Below, piece after piece: positions 1 to 8,893 of a stretch of DNA of 64,000 nucleotides. The first letter of the stretch is position 1; every line of letters begins with the position of its first letter. This stretch comes from Mesorhizobium sp. RMAD-H1. Lineage in GTDB: Bacteria > Pseudomonadota > Alphaproteobacteria > Rhizobiales > Rhizobiaceae. The position numbers were made by a program, and so were the translations under genes. The stretch lies in the NCBI RefSeq assembly GCF_014191375.1, contig NZ_JACHWN010000001.1, positions 434,001 to 498,000 on the forward strand, in the 5' to 3' direction. The notes beneath the pieces were generated by a model, which was given only the letters and a program-made list of their open reading frames with translations, did not search any database and was not told where the DNA came from.

Positions 1-647
1 TCAACCCCTTCGCGCTGCTCTGCGGTCTTTTGTCGGTCTCGATGCTCGTCATGCACGGCAGCGCCTGGCTGACGCTCAAGACCGACGGCAAGATATCCTG
101 GCGGGCGCGGGATTATGGCAGTGTGGCGGCGCTCCTCACCTTGGCGCTCTATGCGGCGGCCGGTGCGATCCTGTGGATCTATATCGGCGGCTATCGCATC
201 ACCAGCCCGATCGATCCCGGCGGGCCGTCCAATCCGCTGTTGAAGACGGTCGTGGCCGAGAACGGCGCCTGGTTCGCCAATTATGCCGCCCATCCCTGGC
301 TGCTGGTCGCGCCGGCGCTCGGCATCATCGGCGCGCTGGCAACCTTCCTCGCCCTGCGCAGCAAGGCGGAAATCCTGCCGCTCCTGACCGGAAAACTCAC
401 CATCTTCGGCATCATCTCCTCGGTCGGCGTCTCGATGTTCCCCTTCATCCTGCCGTCGTCGATCGATCCGAAATCGAGCCTCACCGTGTGGGATTCCTCA
501 TCGAGCCACCAGACGCTCTTCATCATGCTGGTGGTCACCGTGATCTTCCTGCCCATCATCGTCGCCTATACGAGCTGGGTCTATCACGTGCTGTGGGGCA
601 AGGTGGATGCGGCGCACGTCGCCGACAAGAACAGCCATTCGTATTAG
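1..647 (+). CDS. cydB: Cytochrome bd ubiquinol oxidase subunit II, 3' part
   Basis: This is the C-terminal part (about 214 residues) of CydB, the second large membrane subunit of the cytochrome bd quinol oxidase, which reduces oxygen at high affinity in the inner membrane. The gene enters from the left edge, so its start is not visible; the first full codon is at position 3. Family members are about 380 residues, so a little more than half is present. The sequence shows typical CydB blocks such as NPFALLCG, MLVMHGSAWL, FPFILPSS and the near-terminal YTSWVYHVLWGK, with several hydrophobic helices. cydX follows 91 bases downstream, as expected for a cydABX operon. Identification is secure; the bd versus cyanide-insensitive subtype is not settled from this half alone. 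Confidence 0.95.
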   Translation, partial: NPFALLCGLLSVSMLVMHGSAWLTLKTDGKISWRARDYGSVAALLTLALYAAAGAILWIYIGGYRITSPIDPGGPSNPLLKTVVAENGAWFANYAAHPWLLVAPALGIIGALATFLALRSKAEILPLLTGKLTIFGIISSVGVSMFPFILPSSIDPKSSLTVWDSSSSHQTLFIMLVVTVIFLPIIVAYTSWVYHVLWGKVDAAHVADKNSHSY

Positions 648-720
648 GCAATAGGGGCAGTAGGGGAGTAGGGCAGTATGTTTTACGCAGACGACATGCT
701 GCCGTATTGCCCTGCTACCC
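648..720. repeat. Intergenic G-rich imperfect inverted repeat, copy 1
   Basis: Between cydB and cydX lies a 73-base element made of variations on GGCAGTAGGG. Its left arm (GGGAGTAGGGCAGTATGT) and right arm (ACATGCTGCC, then TATTGCCCTGCTACC) are imperfect reverse complements, so it can fold into a long hairpin. A closely similar element with the same words sits at 60812-60874 between a TPR gene and glyQ. Two copies in unrelated operons suggest a dispersed extragenic repeat family and not a gene-specific signal. It lies inside an operon, so it may affect the mRNA between cydB and cydX. Confidence 0.7.
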
Positions 721-738
721 TTTGAAAAAAGGAGACCA

Positions 739-918
739 ATGATGTGGTATTTTTCCTGGCTTCTCGGTCTGCCGCTGGCAGTCGCCTTCGCCGTGCTCAA
801 CGCCATGTGGTATGAGCTGATGGACGATCAGGCCCGGCACAAATCCGGCGATCATCCGTCCCCGAAAGGCGGAAACCTTCCGGGAACGGCCGTCAAGGTC
901 GAAGTGAAATCGCGCTGA
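739..918 (+). CDS. cydX: Cytochrome bd oxidase small subunit CydX
   Basis: A 59-residue single-helix protein of the CydX/YbgT family, needed for stability and activity of cytochrome bd. It begins MMWYFSWLLGLPLA, followed by the helix and the family hallmark NAMWYELMDD; E. coli CydX likewise opens with MWYF and has the same W-Y/E region. The start is fixed by a GGAG Shine-Dalgarno sequence at 731-734. Two ATG codons stand in tandem; the first is annotated. The tail after the helix (HKSGDHPSPKGG...) is polar and longer than in E. coli, which is common in alphaproteobacteria. Position directly after cydB supports the call. Confidence 0.93.
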   Translation: MMWYFSWLLGLPLAVAFAVLNAMWYELMDDQARHKSGDHPSPKGGNLPGTAVKVEVKSR

Positions 919-919
919 T

Positions 920-1492
920 TCAGGATTTGGTCAGCGCCGCCAGCCGCGACGACGCGGCGGCAAAGCCCTTGAGCGAGATATTGCCGGTCACGTCCTGACC
1001 GCCGCTGAAAGCCGTCATGTTGATCACCGCCTGCTTGCCCTTGGCAAGCGCGGTCATCGCCTTGCTGTCGAAGGAGAGCGGAGCGATGCAGCCCTGCGGC
1101 AGGCAGGTCGTGATGGTGGCCTTGGTCAGATCGGTGTCGTCGACCTTGATCTGGACGCCCTTCGAAATATCCAGGCCAAAGGGCAGCACGAGCGTCGAAT
1201 TGGAAACGCCGGTCCTGGCGTCCGGCGCGCCGAGCGCGATCATCAGCACCCTTTGCCCCGTCTTGCCGTCGACCTGCTCCTGCGTCATCTGGCAATTGCG
1301 CTTCTTCGCGTCGTTGGAGGTCTGGCAATTGATCAGCCAGTCGCCGAACGTCTCGGAAAGCGCAGTCGGCCCCTCGCTCTGTGCCGGGGCAGGACTGGGC
1401 ATAAGAAGCGCGCCAGCCGTGGCTGCGGTGAGCGCGAAGGCCGCGAGCAGAGCCGTGCGTTTTTCGTGGCGCGTTTTGATAAGTATAGCCAT
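920..1492 (-). CDS. Invasion-associated locus B (IalB) family protein
   Basis: A 190-residue exported protein with an N-terminal signal peptide (hydrophobic stretch LLAAFALTAATAGALL, then an Ala-Pro-Ala-Gln cleavage region). The mature part has the IalB-family pattern: a FGDWLINCQ motif, a second Cys in RNCQMTQ and a CLPQGC pair, giving four cysteines that could form two disulfides. IalB proteins are periplasmic or outer-membrane associated; in Bartonella they aid erythrocyte invasion, but in free-living Rhizobiales their function is not established. An upstream in-frame GTG at 1501 is an alternative start. The gene converges on cydX with one base between stop codons. Confidence 0.85.
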   Translation of the reverse strand: MAILIKTRHEKRTALLAAFALTAATAGALLMPSPAPAQSEGPTALSETFGDWLINCQTSNDAKKRNCQMTQEQVDGKTGQRVLMIALGAPDARTGVSNSTLVLPFGLDISKGVQIKVDDTDLTKATITTCLPQGCIAPLSFDSKAMTALAKGKQAVINMTAFSGGQDVTGNISLKGFAAASSRLAALTKS

Positions 1493-1501
1493 GTCTTTCA
1501 C

Positions 1502-2118
1502 TTGTCCAATTCTGATTCTGTAAATGGTTTTTGGATATCTTTATCTGCAAATGACTCGGGATCAAGATGTCTTCTAGCGTATATCTCCTTCCTTTTTTCT
1601 TTCAATGGAATAGCGCCTTCTGTGACTGCGCCGGCGGCTGATGTTCTCTCTTCTGTGAAAGAGAATCACTGCGCGCAGGAAGGAATGATTGCTGTCCCGT
1701 TCCGATTCTCATTCGGCGAATCTCTCGTGGCAATCGTCCCGATCCGGCGATATGCTGTGCCCTGAACCCCCGCATGAAGCGAACTCCGCTTATTGAGACT
1801 GACGGTTTCTGCAAGAAAACTTGTGCCGGCTTTTCACTGCATTCCGAAGATTTCACGAAAATCCGGAATCGTCAATTTTTAGTTGAATTCTCTACATTCT
1901 ATTAACCATATAGTTGCATCGGTGCAATGACCGATGGTACTGGTAAGTCAACAATAACGATAATTGTCAGTAGCGTTCCCGGTAAGACGTGGGATGAACC
2001 AGGGCAGTCGCGTCTGCTCCGCGGGCCGAAGTGTGCTTTGATCGGCACTTCGCGTGAGGGGGAGATGTTTGCCTGCCATGAATGGAAGGAACATCGTCAA
2101 GATAATTATTCATAGCAG
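1502..2118. other. AT-rich intergenic region with a small palindrome
   Basis: No convincing gene is present between ialB and the AraC-type gene. Short open frames here lack ribosome sites and protein-like composition. The right half is AT-rich. A 14-base inverted repeat, TTGCATCGGTGCAA, lies at 1914-1927, about 190 bases before the AraC-type start, and could be an operator. No clear promoter could be assigned. Confidence 0.4.
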
Positions 2119-3114
2119 ATGAAGAAATTATTGAGCGAAGGGCAACAGCCTTCATTTTCAATGGCAGTTTATGGATATCACGCAATGAATACTATTTTTG
2201 ATACGAAGCGCACTTTTTCAACGGACAACGGAAAGGGTGCCGTGCAATTCCCGGATTTTCCCGGTGAACGTCTGATCGCGCTGGACGGGGCGCTCATCCA
2301 TGCGGTCTCCCCGGCCGGAGCCGCCCTGTTCCGCCCTACCGCGCCGCTTGCCATGGTGATCCTCTCGGCCATACGCGACGTGGAATGGTCGCTCGGCCCG
2401 GGTGTCACCCAGGTCTTCGACGCGCCCGCCGGCACGGTACTGGTCTTCCCTGCGGAGAGCCAGTCCATGCTGCGCTGGCCGACCGACAAGGAAAGCGTGT
2501 CGGTGACGCTTTCCGGAGAGCGGCTGGAAGGGCTGAAGGAATTTTCGTCGGAACTCGGCGAGCCGCCCTTCTCGGCGGCAAGCCGCAATGTCGATCCCAA
2601 ATGCCTGCAGGTGGCGCACCTCCTGCGTGGCGAATTGCAGAAGCAGGCGCCCATCAACGAGCGCTATCTGGACGCGTTGATGACCGTGGTCGTCACGCTT
2701 CTCCTGCGCAACCACGTCGACAAGCGGCGTGACAGGAAGGAGACGGGCGGCCTTTCCTATCAGGCGTCGCGCCGGATCGAGGCCTATCTCAGGGAGAATT
2801 TCTGCAACAAGATCTCCATCGCGGAGATGGCGGCGCAGGTCGGCATCTCCCCCGGCCATTTCCTGACTTCTTTCCGCGAGAGCTTCGGCCAGACACCGCA
2901 TCAATATCTTCTGATGCTGCGGTTGAACGAAGCGGAAAAGCAGCTGCGCGAGACCGATATGCCGCTCTCCAGCATCGCCGAAATGATGGGTTTTTCCAGC
3001 CAGAGCCACATGACGACGGCCCTGAAGAAGAACAAGTTCGCCACACCCGGAGAGATCCGCCGGAGGCGGCTCTTCGCCAGCCCAATGGGGCATGAGGTGC
3101 AGGCGGCGGAATAG
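2119..3114 (+). CDS. AraC-family transcriptional regulator
   Basis: A protein of up to 331 residues whose last 100 or so residues form the double helix-turn-helix domain of AraC/XylS regulators: first HTH around IAEMAAQVGISPGHFLTSF, second around LSSIAEMMGFSSQSHMTTA, followed by the conserved TPGEIRRRR end. The N-terminal 200 residues resemble the poorly conserved sensor half seen in rhizobial AraC regulators and show no clear ligand motif. The start is uncertain: ATG at 2119 has no good Shine-Dalgarno sequence, and ATG at 2161 or 2185 are alternatives. The gene stands alone, with an unusually AT-rich 5' end compared with its body. No target operon can be assigned from the sequence. Confidence 0.85.
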   Translation: MKKLLSEGQQPSFSMAVYGYHAMNTIFDTKRTFSTDNGKGAVQFPDFPGERLIALDGALIHAVSPAGAALFRPTAPLAMVILSAIRDVEWSLGPGVTQVFDAPAGTVLVFPAESQSMLRWPTDKESVSVTLSGERLEGLKEFSSELGEPPFSAASRNVDPKCLQVAHLLRGELQKQAPINERYLDALMTVVVTLLLRNHVDKRRDRKETGGLSYQASRRIEAYLRENFCNKISIAEMAAQVGISPGHFLTSFRESFGQTPHQYLLMLRLNEAEKQLRETDMPLSSIAEMMGFSSQSHMTTALKKNKFATPGEIRRRRLFASPMGHEVQAAE

Positions 3115-3129
3115 GGCGGCACAAACAAA

Positions 3130-3163
3130 GATGCCGGGCGCATCCTTCGATGTGCCCGGCATC
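3130..3163. terminator. Bidirectional terminator between AraC-type gene and dctA
   Basis: A 15-bp stem with one mismatch and a CTTC/GAAG tetraloop lies between two convergent genes. On the minus strand it is followed by TTTGTTTGT, fitting intrinsic termination of dctA; on the plus strand it may stop the AraC-type mRNA less efficiently. Confidence 0.75.
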
Positions 3164-3191
3164 CGATATGGATGGCCAGTGGCCGGCAGGA

Positions 3192-4517
3192 TCACTCCGC
3201 CGGCTGCAGCGCCTCAGTTGCCACAAGCGGACGCCCGCTCATGGCGGCGGCGAGCTTCTCGGTGTCGAGCTCCTTCTCCCAGCGCGCCACGACGATGGTG
3301 GCGACCGCATTGCCGACGAGGTTGGTCAGCGCGCGGCATTCCGACATGAAGCGGTCGATGCCGAGGATCAGCGCCATGCCCGCGACCGGGACGGCGGGGA
3401 CGACCGAGAGCGTGGCGGCGAGCGTGATGAAGCCCGCGCCCGTGATGCCGGCCGCGCCCTTCGAGCTCAGCATCGCCACCAGCAGCAACAGGATCTGGTC
3501 GCCGATGGAGAGCGGGATATCCATCGCCTGCGCGATGAACAGCGCCGCCAGCGTCATGTAGATATTGGTGCCGTCGAGATTGAAGGAATAGCCGGTGGGG
3601 ACCACCAGGCCGACGACGGATTTCTTGCAGCCCGCCTTTTCCATCTTCTCCATGAGCGAGGGCAGCGCCGCCTCGGACGAGCTGGTGCCGAGCACGAGCA
3701 GCAGCTCTTCCTTGATGTAGCGGATGAGCGCCAGGATGGAGAAGCCGTTATAGCGCGCCACCGCGCCGAGCACGACAAGCACGAACAGGATCGAGGTCAG
3801 GTAGAAGGTCGCGACCAGAAACGCCAGGTTGGCGACGGATTCGATGCCGTATTTGCCGATGGTGAAGGCCATCGCGCCGAAAGCGCCGATGGGGGCGGCC
3901 TTCATCAGGATCGCCACCAGCTTGAAGATCGGCAGCGAAAGCGCCTGCAGGAAGGAGAGCACAGGCGCGCCCTTCTCGCCGACCATGCCGAGCGCGATGC
4001 CGAACAGGACCGAGAAGAACAGCACCTGCAGGATGTCACCCGAGGCGAAGGCGCCGACAATGGTGGTCGGGATGATGTTGGTCAGGAAGCCGGTGATCGT
4101 CTGCTCATGGGCTTTCTCGGCATAGTTCGCCACCGCCTTGGTGTCGAGCGAGGCAGGGTCGATATGCATGCCGCTGCCCGGATGAATGACGTTCGCCACC
4201 ACGAGGCCGACGATCAGCGCCAGCGTCGAGAAGGTGAGGAAATAGATCATCGCCTTGCCGGCGACGCGGCCGACCTTTTGCAGGTCCGACATGCCGGCTA
4301 TGCCGGTCGCGACGGTCAGGAAGATGACGGGCGCGATGATCATCTTGACGAGCTTGATGAAGGCGTCTCCGAGCGGCTTCAGGCTGGAGCCGAGCTCGGG
4401 GTAGAAATGGCCGAGCGCGATGCCGGCCGCGATCGCCACCAGCACCTGCACATAAAGATGGCCATAGATAGGGGTTTTCCCGCGCGGCTCCGCCGCGGTC
4501 ACTTGTGTCGGGCTCAT
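3192..4517 (-). CDS. dctA: C4-dicarboxylate:cation symporter DctA
   Basis: DctA (441 residues) imports succinate, malate and fumarate with cations across the inner membrane and, in rhizobia, feeds bacteroids during nitrogen fixation. It belongs to the glutamate/dicarboxylate symporter family: the serine-rich hairpin [13 protein letters not shown], the [16 protein letters not shown] helix and the [18 protein letters not shown] segment are all visible. The start chosen is the ATG at 4517, preceded by a GGAGGAA ribosome site; a TTG four codons upstream is less likely. The length equals that of Sinorhizobium DctA. The gene is divergent from dctBD, and the spacer holds a near-perfect sigma54 promoter and an activator site. 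Confidence 0.98.
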   Translation of the reverse strand: MSPTQVTAAEPRGKTPIYGHLYVQVLVAIAAGIALGHFYPELGSSLKPLGDAFIKLVKMIIAPVIFLTVATGIAGMSDLQKVGRVAGKAMIYFLTFSTLALIVGLVVANVIHPGSGMHIDPASLDTKAVANYAEKAHEQTITGFLTNIIPTTIVGAFASGDILQVLFFSVLFGIALGMVGEKGAPVLSFLQALSLPIFKLVAILMKAAPIGAFGAMAFTIGKYGIESVANLAFLVATFYLTSILFVLVVLGAVARYNGFSILALIRYIKEELLLVLGTSSSEAALPSLMEKMEKAGCKKSVVGLVVPTGYSFNLDGTNIYMTLAALFIAQAMDIPLSIGDQILLLLVAMLSSKGAAGITGAGFITLAATLSVVPAVPVAGMALILGIDRFMSECRALTNLVGNAVATIVVARWEKELDTEKLAAAMSGRPLVATEALQPAE

Positions 4518-4623
4518 GAGTTCCTCCAAATGGATGCGAGCCCCGGTGCTCGACAGCTCCTCCGCCGATCTCCGGGATAATCAGACATGCGGGCCATGCA
4601 TCGCCCGCCTGTTGCCTTCCCGA

Positions 4624-4639
4624 AGCAACCCCCGTGCCA
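4624..4639 (-). promoter_or_regulatory. Sigma54 (RpoN) -24/-12 promoter of dctA
   Basis: On the minus strand the sequence reads TGGCACGGGGGTTGCT, an exact match to the sigma54 consensus TGGCAC-N5-TTGC(A/T). It lies about 107 bases upstream of the dctA start codon, giving a leader of roughly 95 bases. It is expected to depend on DctD-P and RpoN. Confidence 0.95.
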
Positions 4640-4712
4640 AAGTTTCGCCACGAGTGTAAACGTTTGATTTAATTTGGGGAAAAGTTGGGTTTTCGGCCTT
4701 ATCCCGGAAATT

Positions 4713-4730
4713 TGTGCGAAAAGCCGCACG
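4713..4730. promoter_or_regulatory. Probable DctD upstream activator site
   Basis: An 18-base inverted repeat, TGTGCGAAAAGCCGCACG, with 6-base arms lies about 75-105 bases upstream of the dctA -24/-12 element. It resembles the DctD binding sites described upstream of rhizobial dctA. It also sits only 42 bases before the dctB start, so DctD binding there could influence dctBD expression. A second, weaker site is expected from known loci but was not confidently recognised. Confidence 0.8.
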
Positions 4731-4771
4731 GATATTCTTGTTTTTTGTCCGGTTTCCTGCACATTCCGCGC

Positions 4772-6637
4772 ATGAAGAGCATCACAGCGCCTCTGATCAC
4801 CAGCGTCGAAAAAGGGCCGGGGCTGTTTTCCCGCGTCGCAGTCCAGTGGACCATCTACGCGATGGCCGCCGCCGCGGCATTGCTGGCCGCTTTATGGTTC
4901 GCCGGCGATTATGGCCAGGAGCAGGCCTATCGGGCGCTCGATGCGCGCACCCGCAATGCGGCGACGCTCAATGCGGTGGTGCTGCGCACCGTGCTGGAAA
5001 AGCAGCGCTCCCTGCCGTTCGTCCTCGCGCAGGACCGGGATATCGCCACCGCGCTCGCCTCCGGCGATCCCGCGCGTTTTCACGATCTCGACCGCAAGCT
5101 GGAATCCCTGATCGATGAGACCGGCGCATCCGTCATCTACATCCTCAATAAGGACGGTCTCGCCGTTGCCGCCAGCAACTGGCGCACGCCGACGAGTTTT
5201 GTCGGCCATAATTATGCGTTCCGGCCTTATTACAGCGAGGCGGTCAAGTCTGGCGCGGCGGAATACTATGCGCTTGGCACCGCCAGCCTTCGCCCCGGTC
5301 TCTATATCTCGCGCCGCGTCGAGGGGCCGCAGGGGCTGCTTGGCATCGTCGTCGTCAAGGTCGGCTTCGACCAGGTCGAGGAGGACTGGCGGCATGCGGC
5401 CGGCGCCTCCTATGTGACCGACGGCCACGGCGTGGTGCTGGTGACGAGCGTTCCGCAATGGCGCTTCATGACGCTGACGGATATTCCTCCGCAGGCGCAG
5501 GCGGCACTGCGCGAGAGCCTGCAGTTCGGCGATGCGCCGCTGGCGACACTTCCGATCCAGCCCCATTCCTCCGAAGAGCGGCCGGACATCGTCAAGGCCT
5601 CCCTGCCCGATGCGCGTCCGGCGGATTTTGTCCGTGTGAGCGTGCCGGTGCCGACTGCTGCCTGGACATTGCACATGCTGGCGCCCGCCGCGCAGGAGGT
5701 GCGCGCCAGCGTGCGTGAGGCCCGCTCGCTTGCCGTGCTGGGGCTGACCCCGGTGCTGGCGCTGGCGGCGTGGCTGCTCCACCGGCATCAGCGCATCCTG
5801 CGCCGGGCGGCGCAGGCCCGGCTCGCCCGCGAGGAACTGGAAAGGCGTGTCGGCGAGCGCACGGCGGAACTGAGCGCCACCAACAAGCGCCTCGAATTCG
5901 AGGTCGAGGAGCGCCAGAAGACGGTCCTGCGCCTGCAGGAAGTGCGTGAGGAACTGGCCCAGGCCAACCGGCTCGCCATTCTCGGACAGGTGGCGGCTGG
6001 CATCACCCATGAGATCAACCAGCCCGTCGCGGCCATCCGCAGCTATGCCGACAATGCCCGCACCTTTCTGGCGCGGGACAAACCCGCGGCCGTCGGCGAA
6101 AACCTTTCGGCCATCGCCGCCCTGACGGAGCGCATCGGCACCATTGCCGACGGTTTGCGCACCTTCTCGCGCAAGGGCACCGGCGGCGTCGAGCCGACCA
6201 GCGTCGCAGAGGCGATGGACGGCGCCTTCCTGCTGCTCAACAACCGCCTGCGCCAGCAGGGCGTGGAGCTCGCCTGCGATATCCCGCCGCCGAATGTCCG
6301 CGTCATGGGCAACCGGGTGCGTCTCGAACAGGTGCTCGTCAATCTCATCCAGAATGCGATGGAAGCCATGGAAGGGCAGACGGACGGCCGGGTCGATCTC
6401 ATTTGGCGCCAGCAGGGGAGCGAGACGGAGCTGGTCGTCGCCGACAACGGGCCGGGCATCCCGCCGGAGGTGATGGCGCGTCTGTTCACGCCTTTCACCA
6501 CGACGAAAAAGGGCGGTCTCGGCCTCGGCCACGTCATCTGCAACGACATCGTCACCGAATTCGGCGGGCGACTGGAGGTCGAGAGTGCTCCGGGGCAGGG
6601 CACCCGTTTCGTCATTCATCTGAGGAGTGTGCAATGA
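4772..6637 (+). CDS. dctB: C4-dicarboxylate sensor histidine kinase DctB
   Basis: A 621-residue membrane sensor kinase. There is a TM helix near residues 25-45, a large periplasmic region (about 45-310) of the double-CACHE type that binds dicarboxylates in the family, and a second TM helix ending in LHRHQR. A coiled coil follows, then the kinase core. The phospho-accepting His is in [13 protein letters not shown], the N box in [12 protein letters not shown], the G1 box in VADNGPGIP and the G2 box in GGLGLGHVI. It phosphorylates DctD in response to C4-dicarboxylates and in rhizobia is also modulated by DctA. ATG at 4772 was chosen because the TTG at 4685 would place the activator site inside the gene. 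The stop overlaps the dctD start as ATGA. Confidence 0.96.
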   Translation: MKSITAPLITSVEKGPGLFSRVAVQWTIYAMAAAAALLAALWFAGDYGQEQAYRALDARTRNAATLNAVVLRTVLEKQRSLPFVLAQDRDIATALASGDPARFHDLDRKLESLIDETGASVIYILNKDGLAVAASNWRTPTSFVGHNYAFRPYYSEAVKSGAAEYYALGTASLRPGLYISRRVEGPQGLLGIVVVKVGFDQVEEDWRHAAGASYVTDGHGVVLVTSVPQWRFMTLTDIPPQAQAALRESLQFGDAPLATLPIQPHSSEERPDIVKASLPDARPADFVRVSVPVPTAAWTLHMLAPAAQEVRASVREARSLAVLGLTPVLALAAWLLHRHQRILRRAAQARLAREELERRVGERTAELSATNKRLEFEVEERQKTVLRLQEVREELAQANRLAILGQVAAGITHEINQPVAAIRSYADNARTFLARDKPAAVGENLSAIAALTERIGTIADGLRTFSRKGTGGVEPTSVAEAMDGAFLLLNNRLRQQGVELACDIPPPNVRVMGNRVRLEQVLVNLIQNAMEAMEGQTDGRVDLIWRQQGSETELVVADNGPGIPPEVMARLFTPFTTTKKGGLGLGHVICNDIVTEFGGRLEVESAPGQGTRFVIHLRSVQ

Positions 6638-8010
6638 ATGGTCCGGCCGTCGCCGCCGTGGATGGCGAACCCCGCCTGAAGGTCGCCTTCGTCGATGACG
6701 ACGAGACCCTGCGCCGGGCCAATGCGCAGACATTGGAACTCGCCGGCTTCGACGTGCTTGCCTTCGACGGGGCGCAGGCCGCGCTCAACAATATCGATGC
6801 CGGTTTCGAAGGGATCGTCGTCACCGATATCCGCATGCCGCGCATCGACGGCTTCCAGCTCTTCCGCAGGCTGAAGGCGGTCGATCCCGATCTGCCCGTC
6901 ATCCTGATCACCGGCCATGGCGATATCGCCATGGCGGTGGAGGCGATGCAGGAGGGCGCTTATGATTTCATCGCCAAGCCCTATCCGGCCGAAAGGCTCG
7001 TCCAGAGCGTGCGGCGCGCCGTCGAAAAGCGTCGGCTGGTGCTCGAGAATCGCGAGCTGCGCCGCGCGGCGCATGCCGCGGAGGACGAACTTCCGCTCAT
7101 CGGCCAGACGCCGGCGATGGAGCGCCTGCGCCGCACATTGCGGCAGATCGCCGATGCCGACGTTGATGTGCTGGTGGCGGGCGAAACCGGCAGCGGCAAG
7201 GAGGTGGTCGCCGATCTCCTGCACCACTGGAGCCGCAGGCGCACCGGCCATTTCGTCGCCCTGAACTGCGGCGCGCTGCCCGAGACGGTGATCGAGAGCG
7301 AGCTTTTCGGCCATGAGCCGGGCGCCTTCACAGGCGCGCAGAAGCGGAGGATAGGACGGATCGAACATTCAAGCGGCGGCACGCTGTTCCTGGACGAAAT
7401 CGAGAGCATGCCGCCCGCCGCGCAGGTGAAGCTGCTGCGCGTTCTGGAAAAGCGGGAGATCACGCCGCTCGGCAGCAATGAGGTGCGCCCGCTTGATTTG
7501 CGCGTCGTCGCCGCCTCGAAGGTGGACTTGAGCGATCCTGCCGCGCGGGGTGATTTCCGCGAGGACCTCTATTACCGGCTGAACGTGGTGACCGTGTCCA
7601 TCCCGCCGCTCCGCGAGCGCAGGGAGGATATTCCGCTGCTCTTCGCGCATTTCCTCAACCGTGCCGCCGACCGTTTCCATGTCGACCCGCCCCGGATGTC
7701 CGATGAAGTCAGACGCCATCTCATCACCCATGACTGGCCCGGCAATGTCCGGGAGCTGGCGCATTTCACCGAGCGCTTCGCCCTCGGACTGACCGAGACG
7801 CCCCCGGCCGTCAAACAGGCCGGCAATGGCGAGAGCCTCTCCCTCCCGCAGCGTGTGGACCTTTACGAGGCGGAGCTGATCCGCCAGGCGCTCGCCGAGA
7901 ATGGCGGCGACGTCAAGGCGACGATCGAGGCGCTGGGCATTCCGCGCAAGACCTTTTACGACAAGCTGCAGCGCCATGGCATCGTCAGATCGGGGTATGC
8001 GAGAGGGTGA
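6634..8010 (+). CDS. dctD: Sigma54-dependent response regulator DctD
   Basis: A 458-residue NtrC-family activator. The receiver domain (about residues 16-130) has the acidic pocket FVDDDE and the phospho-acceptor Asp65 in [10 protein letters not shown]. The AAA+ domain carries Walker A GETGSGKE, the sigma54-contacting GAFTGA loop, Walker [10 protein letters not shown] and the arginine-finger region [12 protein letters not shown] Fis-type HTH ends the protein ([19 protein letters not shown]). After phosphorylation by DctB it binds upstream of dctA and opens the sigma54 promoter. Translational coupling with dctB (4-base overlap) is clear. Confidence 0.97.
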   Translation: MNGPAVAAVDGEPRLKVAFVDDDETLRRANAQTLELAGFDVLAFDGAQAALNNIDAGFEGIVVTDIRMPRIDGFQLFRRLKAVDPDLPVILITGHGDIAMAVEAMQEGAYDFIAKPYPAERLVQSVRRAVEKRRLVLENRELRRAAHAAEDELPLIGQTPAMERLRRTLRQIADADVDVLVAGETGSGKEVVADLLHHWSRRRTGHFVALNCGALPETVIESELFGHEPGAFTGAQKRRIGRIEHSSGGTLFLDEIESMPPAAQVKLLRVLEKREITPLGSNEVRPLDLRVVAASKVDLSDPAARGDFREDLYYRLNVVTVSIPPLRERREDIPLLFAHFLNRAADRFHVDPPRMSDEVRRHLITHDWPGNVRELAHFTERFALGLTETPPAVKQAGNGESLSLPQRVDLYEAELIRQALAENGGDVKATIEALGIPRKTFYDKLQRHGIVRSGYARG

Positions 8011-8088
8011 TTTTGCCCGCTCGGCTGCAGCCCATGCCACGATGTCCGGCATCCTGAACGCCGTCTCTTCCTGATCCTCAGCCTTTCT

Positions 8089-8148
8089 CGTAACAAATAA
8101 TGTTGCATGACATGGGCTTTGGCTCTATCACGTAACTAATGACGTTGC
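8089..8148. promoter_or_regulatory. Pair of 18-base operator-like repeats upstream of GST gene
   Basis: CGTAACAAATAATGTTGC (8089-8106) and CGTAACTAATGACGTTGC (8131-8148) share 6 bases at the left end and 5 at the right, and each is a partial palindrome (GTAAC/GTTGC). Their starts are 42 bases apart, exactly four helical turns. They lie 65-124 bases before the glutathione transferase start and probably bind a dimeric regulator. No regulator gene is adjacent. Confidence 0.6.
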
Positions 8149-8212
8149 GGGATGTCGATCGAAGCCCTCTGCTTTATCGAATGTGATCCGCTGCAGAGAT
8201 CAGGAGAGCCGC

Positions 8213-8893
8213 TTGAAACTGTATAATTTCCCCTGGGGTCCATACCCCCGCCGTCTCACACTGTACCTTGCCGAAAAGGGCATCACTGACATCGAGCTGA
8301 TTGAAGTTGAGTTCCCCCATCGTCCGGAGCGCTGGCCGGAGGGTTTTCTCCTGAACCTGAATCCCGCGCATTCCCTGCCTGTTCTCGATACCGGCAATGG
8401 GATGCTGATCGGCCAGTCGATCGCAATTCTGGAATATCTGGAAGAGCGCCATCCCTCTCCGAACATGCTCGGAGGGACGCTGGAAGAGCGTGCACGCACG
8501 CGCGAACTCATGGCCATCTTCGATGAGGCGACAAGCTTTTTCGGCTTATGGGCGCGGCACGGAAGTCGCCTGAACGCAGAACGTCACACGCCAAGCGCTG
8601 AAGCGGCCTCGATCGGAGCCGAGCGGTTTGCGAGCAAGCTCCGCGTGGGGGAGGCGAAGTTCGTGGGCCCCTTCGTTGCCGGCAGCAGGATCACGATCGC
8701 CGATTGCGTCGCAATGGCTTTGATCGAGTTCGCAGATCGGTTTTACGGGGTGCCGGTGCCTGCTGATTGCCCGAAGCTCGCCGGGTGGTATCAACGGCTC
8801 TCGGACAGGGAAGCCATGCGGTCTCCCCGATATCCGGAGGAAATGCTGAGCCTGGCATACGGATTGCCGGAGCAGACACGGATCTTTCTCTAG
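8213..8893 (+). CDS. Glutathione S-transferase family protein
   Basis: A 226-residue cytosolic GST-like protein. The N-terminal thioredoxin-fold domain starts MKLYNFPWGPYPRRLTLYL and contains the glutathione-binding NPAHSLPVLD (cis-Pro) and IGQSIAILEYLEE segments. The C-terminal helical domain has the N-capping-box-like segment SRITIADCVAMALIEF. The substrate is unknown. The TTG start at 8213 is chosen because AGGAGAG stands just upstream; a GTG at 8183 is a longer alternative. Two direct operator-like repeats precede the gene, suggesting inducible expression. The 3' end overlaps the convergent desaturase gene by four bases. Confidence 0.88.
   Translation: MKLYNFPWGPYPRRLTLYLAEKGITDIELIEVEFPHRPERWPEGFLLNLNPAHSLPVLDTGNGMLIGQSIAILEYLEERHPSPNMLGGTLEERARTRELMAIFDEATSFFGLWARHGSRLNAERHTPSAEAASIGAERFASKLRVGEAKFVGPFVAGSRITIADCVAMALIEFADRFYGVPVPADCPKLAGWYQRLSDREAMRSPRYPEEMLSLAYGLPEQTRIFL

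Noticed and set aside
1602-1856. 84-codon minus-strand frame between ialB and the AraC-type gene
   Set aside because: No ribosome site, low-complexity product, no family; region judged non-coding.
3150-4580. A 476-codon plus-strand frame over dctA
   Set aside because: Shadow of dctA: Arg/Asp/Gly/His-rich, no domain, and covers a complete textbook dctA.
4892-6733. A 613-codon minus-strand frame over dctB
   Set aside because: Antisense of dctB; composition is typical of GC-rich shadow frames.
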